This document shows positions 9,317-16,699 of a stretch of 64,000 bases of DNA, in pieces. The DNA comes from Rhodospirillales bacterium (lineage in GTDB: Bacteria; Pseudomonadota; Alphaproteobacteria; Rhodospirillales; Casp-alpha2): the NCBI GenBank assembly GCA_021775095.1, contig JAJFII010000009.1, positions 124,001 through 188,000 on the forward strand, written 5' to 3'. Numbering within the stretch: the first letter of the stretch is position 1; every line of letters starts with the position of its first letter. The translations under genes were made by a program, and so were the position numbers. Below the pieces are notes generated by a model. It was not told where the DNA came from, made no database searches, and saw nothing but the letters and a program-made list of their open reading frames with translations.

Positions 9317-9875
9317 TGGCGGCAGGCCTGCGGGCATTTGCCCGTTCTGCCGTGACCCGAAGCCAGGCCGAAGTCCCCCGCAGGCTCTGGTCGACCGGCC
9401 CCTGCACGGTTTCGATGTTGCTCTTCGAGCGCATGCGTTGAGCGCCGTTCCAGGCCTGGACCCAAACGCATGGCATGTCCGGTTCGACCTCACAGTTGCC
9501 GTTCGCCCGAACCCCGCCACAGGGCCCGTTGCGCAGGGATTTCGGGCAGTTCATGGGGCACGACATGCCGGTGTCAGACAATACACACTGGCCGCACATG
9601 CGACAGTCGAACAACAGTCCTTTGACGTTTTTTTCAATGAAAACGATGGGCCGTTCGACCCGGTGATATCCGATCAGGTTCCACAACCAATGGAAACTCA
9701 GGAGCATGTCGGAAAAAGTTGTATAAACCCATTCCAGGGTGCGGGCATTGCGAACGGACCACAAGCGAAGTGAATATTTGGACCCTAAGCGCCGTACCGG
9801 ATTGACACCGGCGGGTTGATAGGCCGGACGCGTCGGTATGGCTCCAGACATTGGCTCGGTCACCGGCTCAGCCAT
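9309..9875 (-). CDS. MetV-like protein (methylenetetrahydrofolate reductase C-terminal Cys domain)
   Basis: 188 aa protein with the cysteine-rich domain of MTHFR C-terminal/MetV type (PF12225-like). About eight cysteines are clustered between residues ~90 and 137 in the pattern CRMCGQC, CPMNCPK, GPCGG, NCEV and MPCVW, suited to Fe-S or zinc binding. A basic N-terminal segment (RRLGSKYSLR) precedes it. In acetogens MetV forms a complex with MetF and supplies electrons. Here the stop codon overlaps the MetF ATG by 8 nt, which supports a stoichiometric partner. It overlaps the preceding virulence-factor-domain gene by 8 nt. Confidence 0.85.
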   Translation of the reverse strand: MAEPVTEPMSGAIPTRPAYQPAGVNPVRRLGSKYSLRLWSVRNARTLEWVYTTFSDMLLSFHWLWNLIGYHRVERPIVFIEKNVKGLLFDCRMCGQCVLSDTGMSCPMNCPKSLRNGPCGGVRANGNCEVEPDMPCVWVQAWNGAQRMRSKSNIETVQGPVDQSLRGTSAWLRVTAERANARRPAAND

Positions 9876-10170
9876 TGTTCGAACCGCCGGTCTTAATCAG
9901 TTGCGCCAACCGATCCGCATCGTATTCCGTTTCCAATTGCTGTTGCGCGGTTTCGGCAACACGATCAAGATCGTCGTCGCAGGCCTCAGGCGTGCCGCGT
10001 CGCCATTCGTCCAGGTAAGTGCCGGCTTCATGGGATTTTGAACGCATGGCGGCCATATCAATGGCTTCCTGGAAGCGCGCGGAAAGTTGCCGTTTGGCCG
10101 ACTTGCGACCGGATTTGGCAATGACCTGGGCTGGGATATCCCGCCAGTAGAGAACGGTCAGCTGTGCCAT
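9868..10170 (-). CDS. 'Virulence factor' domain protein (PF13769-like), small
   Basis: 100 aa soluble protein matching the small family labelled 'virulence factor', recognisable by YWRDIPAQVIAK at the N-terminus and SKSHEAGTYLDEWRR around residue 45. No catalytic function is established for the family that I can name. Here it is embedded in a corrinoid methyl-transfer operon, overlapping DUF1638 upstream (13 nt) and the MetV-like gene downstream (8 nt). An accessory role in that pathway is much more likely than virulence. The highly charged C-terminal half (Asp/Glu/Gln-rich) probably forms helices. Confidence 0.8.
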   Translation of the reverse strand: MAQLTVLYWRDIPAQVIAKSGRKSAKRQLSARFQEAIDMAAMRSKSHEAGTYLDEWRRGTPEACDDDLDRVAETAQQQLETEYDADRLAQLIKTGGSNNG

Positions 10171-10781
10171 GGGGCCGGGCCATGTGATTGGTTTTGCATA
10201 AACGACGCCAATCCACCGTAACCGGTTTTTTGATGGACAAACTCAAGATCTAATTTTTGCGCTGCGGCTTTTGCCAATTGAAGCAGGGCCGGATCATCCG
10301 TTTGTGCCAAATAGACGAGCCGTTTGTAATGGGCAAAATACATGTCCTTCAGTTCCGGGTGGCGGTCGATGCCGAGCCCGTGAATGATCAAACGATCAAA
10401 AAACCGCGCCAAATAGTCGGTTAAATAAAAGCTGCCCAATTCCTGGGTCGAAAGATCGTCAAACAGGGTTGGCGTGGCAAAAAATTCATAACAATGGGCA
10501 CCTGGAATGCGTTCGACTTGTTCTTCCTGCAAAACCGTATCGAGCATGCCGCCGGTTCCGCAATCGCCATATAAAACCAGGATTTGACGGTAACAATCGC
10601 GCTGTTTTGCAGCCCGGATTTTGGCGCGGACCAGTTCGGGGATAAGTTTAGGTTTGTTGTGCAGATCCGCCGGCAGGCATTGGAGTTCAAGCGCCGACCA
10701 TTGATTGTCCTCGATCAACCGCAACACTTCCCTGGCCAGGGCACCACAGGCAATCAACAGAGTTGGTCTGGGGACGGTCAT
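10158..10781 (-). CDS. DUF1638 domain-containing protein
   Basis: 207 aa soluble protein of the DUF1638 family. It starts with a Rossmann-like strand (LLIACGALAREV) and carries the family element LVLYGDCGTGGMLD near residue 70, and FDRLIIHGLGID. DUF1638 genes frequently accompany MttB/MtbC-type corrinoid systems, so a role in corrinoid handling or methyl transfer is suspected, but the biochemical function is unknown. It lies 30 nt downstream of the corrinoid protein gene, and its 3' end overlaps the next gene by 13 nt. Confidence 0.85.
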   Translation of the reverse strand: MTVPRPTLLIACGALAREVLRLIEDNQWSALELQCLPADLHNKPKLIPELVRAKIRAAKQRDCYRQILVLYGDCGTGGMLDTVLQEEQVERIPGAHCYEFFATPTLFDDLSTQELGSFYLTDYLARFFDRLIIHGLGIDRHPELKDMYFAHYKRLVYLAQTDDPALLQLAKAAAQKLDLEFVHQKTGYGGLASFMQNQSHGPAPWHS

Positions 10782-10811
10782 TGCCGCCGGCCTTTTTCAA
10801 GCGGCGCCGGG

Positions 10812-11528
10812 TTAAGACGCGATCCGGGCATCGGCCATGCCCTGGCGTTTTGACATGAACAGTTGCGCGGTTTCGACAGCAATGGCCGCATCCCGGCAAT
10901 AGGCATCGGCACCGACATTTTCGGCAAAGGCTTCATTCAGCGGCGCGCCGCCGACAAGAACCACGTAGTCGTTGCGAATGCCCTTTTCTTTCATGGTGTC
11001 GATGACGACCTTCATATAGGGCATGGTGGTGGTCAGCAGCGCCGACATACCGAGAATTTCCGGTTGATGTTCTTCCAGTGCTGCCAAGTATTCTTCGACA
11101 GACGTATTAATGCCAATATCGATGACTTCAAACCCGGCCCCTTCCATCATCATGGAAACCAGGTTTTTGCCGATATCGTGAATGTCTCCCTTAACCGTGC
11201 CAATGACCATTTTACCGGTTTTCGGCGCACCGGTTTCCGCCAGAAGGGGGCGCAAAATGTGCATGCCGGCCTTCATGGAATTTGCCGACATCAAAACTTC
11301 CGGGACAAACAGAATGCCGTCACGGAAATCGATGCCTACGATCCGCATGCCCTCGACCAGCGCTTTGGTGAGAACATCGTAGGGGGTCCAGGCGCGGTCC
11401 AGGAGGATTTGTGTGCCCTCGGCAATTTCGTCAGCCAAACCGTCGTAGAGATCGTCGTGCATCTGTTCAACCAGATCATCGTCGTTTAACTCGGCGAGAA
11501 TAATTTCACTATCCTGATCTTCTGACAT
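10812..11528 (-). CDS. Corrinoid (B12-binding) methyl-carrier protein, MtbC/MttC/MtgC-like
   Basis: 238 aa two-domain corrinoid carrier. Residues ~15-100 form the helical B12-binding cap, and residues ~105-225 the Rossmann cobalamin domain. The lower axial ligand motif D-x-H-x-x-G is present as DIHDIG at 115-120, with His117 expected to coordinate cobalt. LVGGAPLNEAFAENVGADAY near the C-terminus is also typical. The ATG at 11528 has CAGGAG six nucleotides upstream; the longer frame to 11573 is not needed. It should carry the methyl group between the MttB-like enzyme (19422-20960) and the pterin methyltransferase. First gene of the long minus-strand operon. Confidence 0.93.
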   Translation of the reverse strand: MSEDQDSEIILAELNDDDLVEQMHDDLYDGLADEIAEGTQILLDRAWTPYDVLTKALVEGMRIVGIDFRDGILFVPEVLMSANSMKAGMHILRPLLAETGAPKTGKMVIGTVKGDIHDIGKNLVSMMMEGAGFEVIDIGINTSVEEYLAALEEHQPEILGMSALLTTTMPYMKVVIDTMKEKGIRNDYVVLVGGAPLNEAFAENVGADAYCRDAAIAVETAQLFMSKRQGMADARIAS

Positions 11529-11604
11529 GGCAAACTCCTGCCTAAATGGCGCTGAAATCAAAAACAATTCCAATGATCAGTTAATTTCATTTGACCGCCC
11601 CGGC

Positions 11605-11620
11605 TGTCCAATTACGGACA
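11605..11620. promoter_or_regulatory. Inverted repeat upstream of the corrinoid operon
   Basis: TGTCC-N6-GGACA, about 80 nt upstream of the corrinoid protein start, in the 319-nt gap before the class II aldolase gene. It has the size of an activator or repressor half-site pair. The rest of that gap holds no supported gene and no riboswitch I can recognise. Confidence 0.3.
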
Positions 11621-11847
11621 TTTAATAGGGGGAAGGCGACATTGGCTGCTGAAGGCACTTGAATTGTTAAAATTTTCATGGCAGGCCCGCGCGCCCGCCG
11701 ATTGGCCTCAAACCGACCACGATACGGTGCTCCCGGCGGTTTTCAGATTATCGGGTTATCTCTTTCACAAAGCCGCAGACGCGATCATCATTAGCCAACG
11801 GTGCCGTTGCCAGGCCAATCTTTTGCAGTTCCGAACCGGATCGGGTT

Positions 11848-12609
11848 TTATTGATCATAGCCCGGGTTTTCCCGGTCGAGTTTGCGAACAAGGGCCGGCC
11901 ATTCATTAACCCCGATCGGTCGATAGCCCTGCGGGCTGTTGGCCCGGCGGTTGCGCTCAAAGGTGCTTTCGATGAGGGCCGGGGGGATCGCCGTAGCTTC
12001 CGCCCCCGATTGCTGGAAGGCCAACTGGAATTTGCAGGCACGTTCGGCCCGATACATCCACATGAAAGCTTCGCCAACGGTTTTGCCGACACTAACCAAG
12101 CCATGATTACGCAGGAACAGGACATTGTTATCGGCAAGGTCGCGTCCCATGGATTGGCGTTCGGCCAAATCGAAGGCAATGCCTTGGTAATCGTGATAAC
12201 CGCTGTGGGCCATCACCGCCAGGGCCTGCTGGGTCAGGGGAAGTAACCCGTGCTTTTGGGTGGCGACCCCGAGGCCGGCGGCCGTATGGGTATGGATCAC
12301 ACAATCCACGTCATCGCGCATCATATGGACGGCGCTATGGACCGTGAAGCCGGCCGGGTTTATGGGGTAGTTGGTGTCTGATCGGATATTTCCATCCATA
12401 TCCACTTTCACCAGGGCCGAGGCGGTCATTTCGTCGAACATTACGCCAAAGGGATTGATTAAAAACTGATCGTGGGTGCCGGGTACCCGAGCTGACAGGT
12501 GGGTCGCCAGCAAATCGGACCAGCCATAAAGATCGACCAGGCGGAACGCCGCCGCCAGGTTGACCCGCATGGATTGTTCTTCAGCCGACAGGGTTGCAGG
12601 GGGTGTCAT
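11848..12609 (-). CDS. Class II aldolase/adducin family protein
   Basis: 253 aa cytosolic metal-dependent aldolase-fold enzyme. The metal site is visible as H-x-H in VIHTHTAAG (about residue 105) and a third His in FLRNHGLVSVG (about residue 165). Family members include fuculose-phosphate aldolase and related decarboxylases or aldolases, and substrate is not predictable here. The length is typical. Its start is 2 nt after the stop of a 61-codon ORF, and the likely ribosome site (GAGGA) lies inside that ORF, which suggests coupling. It ends 319 nt before the corrinoid operon and may be transcribed separately. Confidence 0.88.
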   Translation of the reverse strand: MTPPATLSAEEQSMRVNLAAAFRLVDLYGWSDLLATHLSARVPGTHDQFLINPFGVMFDEMTASALVKVDMDGNIRSDTNYPINPAGFTVHSAVHMMRDDVDCVIHTHTAAGLGVATQKHGLLPLTQQALAVMAHSGYHDYQGIAFDLAERQSMGRDLADNNVLFLRNHGLVSVGKTVGEAFMWMYRAERACKFQLAFQQSGAEATAIPPALIESTFERNRRANSPQGYRPIGVNEWPALVRKLDRENPGYDQ

Positions 12610-12611
12610 TT

Positions 12612-12797
12612 TTAAGGGGATCCTCTTTTATTTTGGTATGCAGTGACCTTTTGAAACGCCTGGGCTTTGGTCGAACTGGCAGCGCCGGTGCCGGATGTTA
12701 AAAGGTCGGGATTGTCGCTGGTAAATAAGAAACGAACGGGGACAAAACCATCAGGCGCGAAAGCTTGTCGCAGACCGCCGTAAAACAAACTTGGCAT
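12612..12797 (-). CDS. Small protein of unknown function (61 aa) preceding the aldolase
   Basis: Short ORF starting MPSLFYGGLRQAF. The ATG at 12797 has a strong purine-rich ribosome site (AAGAGGAAAG) just upstream; a weaker in-frame ATG lies at 12815. The stop is 2 nt before the class II aldolase start. It has no signal peptide or membrane segment and no motif I recognise. The spacing and ribosome site support real translation, possibly for coupling. It could also be a coincidental leader ORF. Confidence 0.5.
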   Translation of the reverse strand: MPSLFYGGLRQAFAPDGFVPVRFLFTSDNPDLLTSGTGAASSTKAQAFQKVTAYQNKRGSP

Positions 12798-12850
12798 CGT
12801 CTTTCCTCTTTCCATTACAACCTCCCGACAGGTTAACCCCTAATGAAAAT

Positions 12851-12881
12851 GGTTCAAGGTTCCATGCAAGATCATTGAACC
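12851..12881. promoter_or_regulatory. Inverted repeat upstream of the small-ORF/aldolase operon
   Basis: GGTTCAA-N17-TTGAACC, about 55-85 nt upstream of the 61-aa ORF in the ~440-nt divergent gap between the aldolase operon and the SARP regulator. It may be an operator or a transcript stem. The rest of the gap contains no supported gene. Confidence 0.3.
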
Positions 12882-13164
12882 TGCCGGGTCATGGTCTGGG
12901 TTCGTCAATCAAAGGCAAAATAATTCGCAACGGGCCAAAGGACTCATGGGGGCAATGGCCTCAATGGACCCGAAAGGGTCGGCAATTGAGCGCCGCAGAT
13001 ACTGAAAATTCCCCAATCCCTATGTTTTATCAAGCAAAGTGTGCCGAAGGAGTGCTTTGTGAGGCCAGTTTCAGGCCTGAATAGGGAATGGCCAGTGACA
13101 GGTGCTGTCAGGATTTGATGTGAGCAACGGGAAAAATATTCTTTTATTCTCATTAAAATTGCAT

Positions 13165-13170
13165 TATAAT
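13165..13170 (+). promoter_or_regulatory. Likely -10 box for the SARP/BTAD regulator
   Basis: A consensus TATAAT in an AT-rich stretch, 69 nt ahead of the preferred GTG of the regulator gene. A weak -35 (TTTTAT, 13142-13147) sits 17 nt upstream. The AT-richness contrasts with the flanking coding DNA. Confidence 0.4.
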
Positions 13171-13238
13171 AATCGTAGAAGTTGTTGTTGAAGGCAACCA
13201 GACAAGCGGAACCGAATAGGGTTAGCGGGGAGGTAAGG

Positions 13239-14162
13239 GTGGTTGAGCTCAGAGTGCATTTGCTTGGAGTATTTCGGTTGTCCCTTAACAACCGGCAAAT
13301 TCCTAACTTTGCATCGAAAAAGGCCAAGTCGCTGTTTGCCTATCTGTTGTTGCATCGTGGCACCTTGGTCTCACGGGAAGTTTTGGCCGAAGCGCTGTGG
13401 GGTGACCATGGTGTTGCCGACCTGCGCAAAGCCTTTCGGCAGGAACTCTGGTGTATCCGAGCGGCGTTCCGGAAAGGTGATTCAGATCCCGACCATTACG
13501 TGATCACCGATGGCGACAATATTGGGTTTCGAGATGATGCCGAATACTGGCTGGACATTGATGAGTTCAAAAGCGTAACGGATGTCGCGACCTCCCTTGC
13601 GCCGGAGACGATGACCGAGGATCAGGTCCAGAAGCTGCACAAATCAGTGGCCCTTTACCAAGGGGATTTTCTGAGTGGCCTCTATGATGAATGGTGCCAA
13701 CTGGACCGGGAAATTTACCGCGACCATTATATCAACGCACTGGAACGTCTGAGCTATTATTATCAGATGCACAGCCAGTGGGCTGCGGCCATTGAGCAGT
13801 GCAAACGCCTTCTGCATACGGATCCTCTGCTGGAACATATTCATCGTGACCTGATGCGTTGCCACTATGCGAAGGGTGATCGCCCCGCCGCCCTAAGACA
13901 TTTTGAGACCTGTAAACGCCTGTTGCGTCGGCAATTGGCAATCGAACCTATGGCGGAAACTCTGAAATTACATGAGCAAATCAGATGTGAGCAATTGTCC
14001 CAGGCCACTCAGGCCCTCCTACCACCAATTTCCATGCGCTCACAACGACAAAAGGTCTGGCCGACAACTTCAGCTGACATTGTGTTCAACTTGCGGGCTA
14101 TTCAAGGTGACATCCGCACTGCTGTACAGCAAATTTCGGCCCTTATTCAAGACGCACAATAA
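13239..14162 (+). CDS. SARP-like regulator with bacterial transcriptional activator domain (BTAD)
   Basis: 307 aa cytoplasmic regulator. An OmpR-like winged helix occupies about 1-95 (LLGVFRLSLNNRQI, then a SKKAKSLFAYLLLHRG helix). A TPR-rich BTAD occupies about 110-260 (LYQGDFLSGLYDEWC, then ALERLSYYYQ and EHIHRDLMRCHYAKGD). The GTG at 13239 is chosen because GGGGAGG ends 5 nt before it and family members begin at this strand; an upstream in-frame TTG at 13182 has no such site. SARP proteins usually activate adjacent genes, so the unknown ORFs downstream are the natural targets. No sensor or NB-ARC domain follows, so it is a compact form. Confidence 0.85.
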   Translation: MVELRVHLLGVFRLSLNNRQIPNFASKKAKSLFAYLLLHRGTLVSREVLAEALWGDHGVADLRKAFRQELWCIRAAFRKGDSDPDHYVITDGDNIGFRDDAEYWLDIDEFKSVTDVATSLAPETMTEDQVQKLHKSVALYQGDFLSGLYDEWCQLDREIYRDHYINALERLSYYYQMHSQWAAAIEQCKRLLHTDPLLEHIHRDLMRCHYAKGDRPAALRHFETCKRLLRRQLAIEPMAETLKLHEQIRCEQLSQATQALLPPISMRSQRQKVWPTTSADIVFNLRAIQGDIRTAVQQISALIQDAQ

Positions 14163-14357
14163 GCCTATCTTTTAATGATAACGACGATTTTTGCCCTGGC
14201 TTTGGCTGCAGGACTTTTTTGTGTGTGTAGATCATCATTTCCAGACGCTTGAAAGACGTTTGCCAGACACTTTGCCATACACCTGTGGATAATTATCCCT
14301 GTATTCCCTGAACATGGTTAACCATTACATGGAGGGTAATTAAAAAGAGCATGGTGA

Positions 14358-14612
14358 ATGGAAACGCAACGGAAATCAGGAGATTACCCTCTCGAAAACA
14401 CCGGTGGCCTGCCAAAACGGCAGAGCCGCCACACCTTCGAGGTCCATCTCACAGGCGTTCCAACTGGGTCACAAGACCCTGCCTACCGCTGGCACGGCGA
14501 TTTCGAACATCGCCACAAGGGCAAATGTAAAGAACGCCACAACAGTTCACGGGTCGACGAGATCATCAAGATCTTAGTGGAGAGGATACGAAAGGTGGTC
14601 GGGCCGGGGTAG
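14358..14612 (+). CDS. Possible small basic protein (84 aa), doubtful
   Basis: The only sizeable frame in the 597-nt gap after the SARP gene. The translation is charged, with a His/Lys-rich middle (HGDFEHRHKGKCKERH) and a helix-like end (DEIIKILVERIRKVVG). The best ribosome-site candidate (GGAGG at about 14331) is too far from the ATG, and an overlapping frame starting at 14351 is also open for 75 codons, so coding status is uncertain. No family recognised. Confidence 0.3.
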   Translation: METQRKSGDYPLENTGGLPKRQSRHTFEVHLTGVPTGSQDPAYRWHGDFEHRHKGKCKERHNSSRVDEIIKILVERIRKVVGPG

Positions 14613-14759
14613 TACACGAACTGCGTCAAAAAAAATAACACAGCGCAACGAACAGCCAAATATAAAGCAACGCCTCAACCATTTGGAATTGTTAGAGAGT
14701 TGATGAAAACAACTGGGATGGAATTGGTCATCCCTCGACAAATAGGGAGGAAGACAACC

Positions 14760-15143
14760 ATGAAAATCATGATTCTTGATTCAAACAAACCCGACCCAGA
14801 AGTCACTGTATTTTTCGGAGGGACTGAACTTGTCACCTATAGAGTTGATTTGCTTCGACCAAATCAATCTACTGACAAAACAATTGGTTTGGACAATAAC
14901 ATCACATTTGACAGCGATGACGAATTTCCAACCGATATGGCAGCTGCGGATCTGGTGGGTTGGTACATCGCCACGGACGCCATCATCGAACCTCCAGGGT
15001 CTGGCGGAACAGTTGATTCCTATTACGCGCGAATTGGCATAACTCAAGGTGGGCAACCTGTTAAAGGCAGCCCTGCAATATGGAAGGGTGCGCTTAACGG
15101 TGGGAGTGTCGATTCGAAGTATTTTGCTATCAAACTTCGCTGA
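14760..15143 (+). CDS. Hypothetical protein (127 aa) in an AT-rich block
   Basis: Unrecognised 127 aa protein with no signal peptide or membrane segment. It is predicted to be mostly beta, with Gly/Asp-rich turns (FFGGTELVTYRVDLL at the N-terminus, GGTVDSYYARIGITQGG in the middle). The ATG at 14760 has GGAGG nine nucleotides upstream; the longer frame to 14700 lacks one. Base composition is AT-richer than the metabolic genes either side. It lies 51 nt upstream of a secreted-protein gene with which it probably forms an operon, downstream of the SARP regulator. Function unknown. Confidence 0.65.
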   Translation: MKIMILDSNKPDPEVTVFFGGTELVTYRVDLLRPNQSTDKTIGLDNNITFDSDDEFPTDMAAADLVGWYIATDAIIEPPGSGGTVDSYYARIGITQGGQPVKGSPAIWKGALNGGSVDSKYFAIKLR

Positions 15144-15194
15144 CAGAATATTGGAAAGTTGGGTATTGGCATTTTTAGTTTGGAGGCAATGGAT

Positions 15195-16466
15195 ATGTTA
15201 AAGACAGGTAGTTTGGTCAATTCCCTCACCGTTGGGTTGTTATTAAATGGTTCGGTATGGGCGCAATCGAATGCAGAAAAATCAGCGTTAGAAGAACTAG
15301 CCAAGACTGCCCTTGCGCGCACAAATATGGTTGATTCACCTGTGCCGAATTCTCCGGCGTTGGCTGCTCTAGACGTCACAACTGAATCGACCATCCGGGC
15401 TCGGGCACCCGATCAATTCGCAACGACGTTGTTGAACAACGTTGACAAGAACGGCAATTTTCAGTCAGGCTTGGCCATAGATTTTGTTCCTGCCGAGCTT
15501 TATTCACCTAGTACTGTCACGCTGGAGAAATATCGTGCCGTTGGCTTTGATGGCTGGAGCACTCGCTTGTATGCGAACACCCAGTTGTCCATCGCTACAT
15601 CTGAGGGCCAATCAAAAGAGGACGAAGCGACCCGACTGGCGCTCGGCCTTCAGGTAACGCCATGGATCAGTATTGAGTCAGACCCCCGTAGGGATTTAGG
15701 TCACCTGAATTGTTTGTCAGACCTCTCAAAACTTGTATTGAGTGCCCCAGATCTTCAAAAGAAAATCAGAGATCAGCAAGTCGCCGAAGACGTGACGCCT
15801 CTTTCAAAAAGAGGTCGGGAGATTAGATCGGAAGAAAATATTAAGGCATATACGGAAGCAATACCAAAAGCAAAGGGCACACTCAATGAGGGCAAAAATG
15901 TTACAGATTGCCGAACTACTTGGAATGACGCTCACCCATCAACATCTGCATGGTCACTTGGGATAGCGCCAACGTGGATTAGTACAGACAGTGACCTGGA
16001 CGATTTGGAATGGACGGGTATGTCACTATGGTCATCTCTCTCTATTGATCTTGGTGATACAGCCAAATTACCACTTATCGGTAAGAATGGAGAGCTGATA
16101 TTTCATGTCCGCTATCGCACGGATGAAGTCGTCGCAGACAGTACAAACATTGGTAATTTCTTCGAGCAGGATACTCTACTGGCAACCACTAAGTTTCGTT
16201 TTGAATCCTCTAAGGACAGTAAAGAGGACATGTTCCAAAATGTACGCTACTCCGTGGAAGGTGCCTACGTCAGCACAGAGCGCAATACAGGTGTTGATGA
16301 TGATTACTACATCTGGTCGGGCAAAGCTGAGTTCAGGGCGCCTCAGATCGGCGAGAACTTGTGGCTGAACTTTACGGCAGGTCGGTCCTCGGGGCGCAGT
16401 GATAGCGAAGAAACATTTGGCGGATTAAATGTCAACTGGGCCTTCAACAATAAATCAAATAAATAG
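15195..16466 (+). CDS. Secreted or outer-membrane hypothetical protein (423 aa)
   Basis: 423 aa. A signal peptide is visible (MLKTGSLVNSLTVGLLLNGS, then a cleavage site like VWAQ/S at about residue 24). The mature part has alternating amphipathic strands rich in Trp, Tyr, Gly and Asp (DGWSTRLYANTQLSIATS; LWLNFTAGRSSGRS near the C-terminus), suggesting a beta-barrel or beta-rich envelope protein. A charged helical insert spans about 180-250. The ATG at 15195 is 8 nt after GGAGG; an ATG at 15189 is too close. I do not recognise the family. Low-GC composition groups it with the preceding ORF and the SARP gene as a likely acquired block. Confidence 0.65.
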   Translation: MLKTGSLVNSLTVGLLLNGSVWAQSNAEKSALEELAKTALARTNMVDSPVPNSPALAALDVTTESTIRARAPDQFATTLLNNVDKNGNFQSGLAIDFVPAELYSPSTVTLEKYRAVGFDGWSTRLYANTQLSIATSEGQSKEDEATRLALGLQVTPWISIESDPRRDLGHLNCLSDLSKLVLSAPDLQKKIRDQQVAEDVTPLSKRGREIRSEENIKAYTEAIPKAKGTLNEGKNVTDCRTTWNDAHPSTSAWSLGIAPTWISTDSDLDDLEWTGMSLWSSLSIDLGDTAKLPLIGKNGELIFHVRYRTDEVVADSTNIGNFFEQDTLLATTKFRFESSKDSKEDMFQNVRYSVEGAYVSTERNTGVDDDYYIWSGKAEFRAPQIGENLWLNFTAGRSSGRSDSEETFGGLNVNWAFNNKSNK

Positions 16467-16699
16467 TGCCGACGATATAAGGATAGGAGCCGTTCCTCCG
16501 ACCATCGTTACTTCGATGATATGCGTAAACGTCCAACACTACCGTCCATGGGATCAACCGGAAGAGCCATCCTTGGTTGGGCCATGACAGGTGCCAGGAA
16601 GTCTACGGGCCTTGTGTCCGGCAGAGGGCAGGAGCCCAGAGGCAGCCCATCGATGCATCGGTGTCCGGGCGATTTATTTTTGTCTGGTGCGGTTCGGAC

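Noticed and set aside
11529-11847. Cobalamin riboswitch upstream of the corrinoid operon
   Set aside because: No B12-box-like conserved segments could be lined up; only a short inverted repeat is present.
12791-13084. 97-codon plus-strand ORF antisense to the small aldolase leader
   Set aside because: Its start lies antisense to the ribosome site of the better-supported small ORF, and it shows no recognisable features.
12944-13327. 127-codon minus-strand ORF over the SARP promoter
   Set aside because: It overlaps the SARP gene start antisense, lacks a ribosome site and has low-complexity content.
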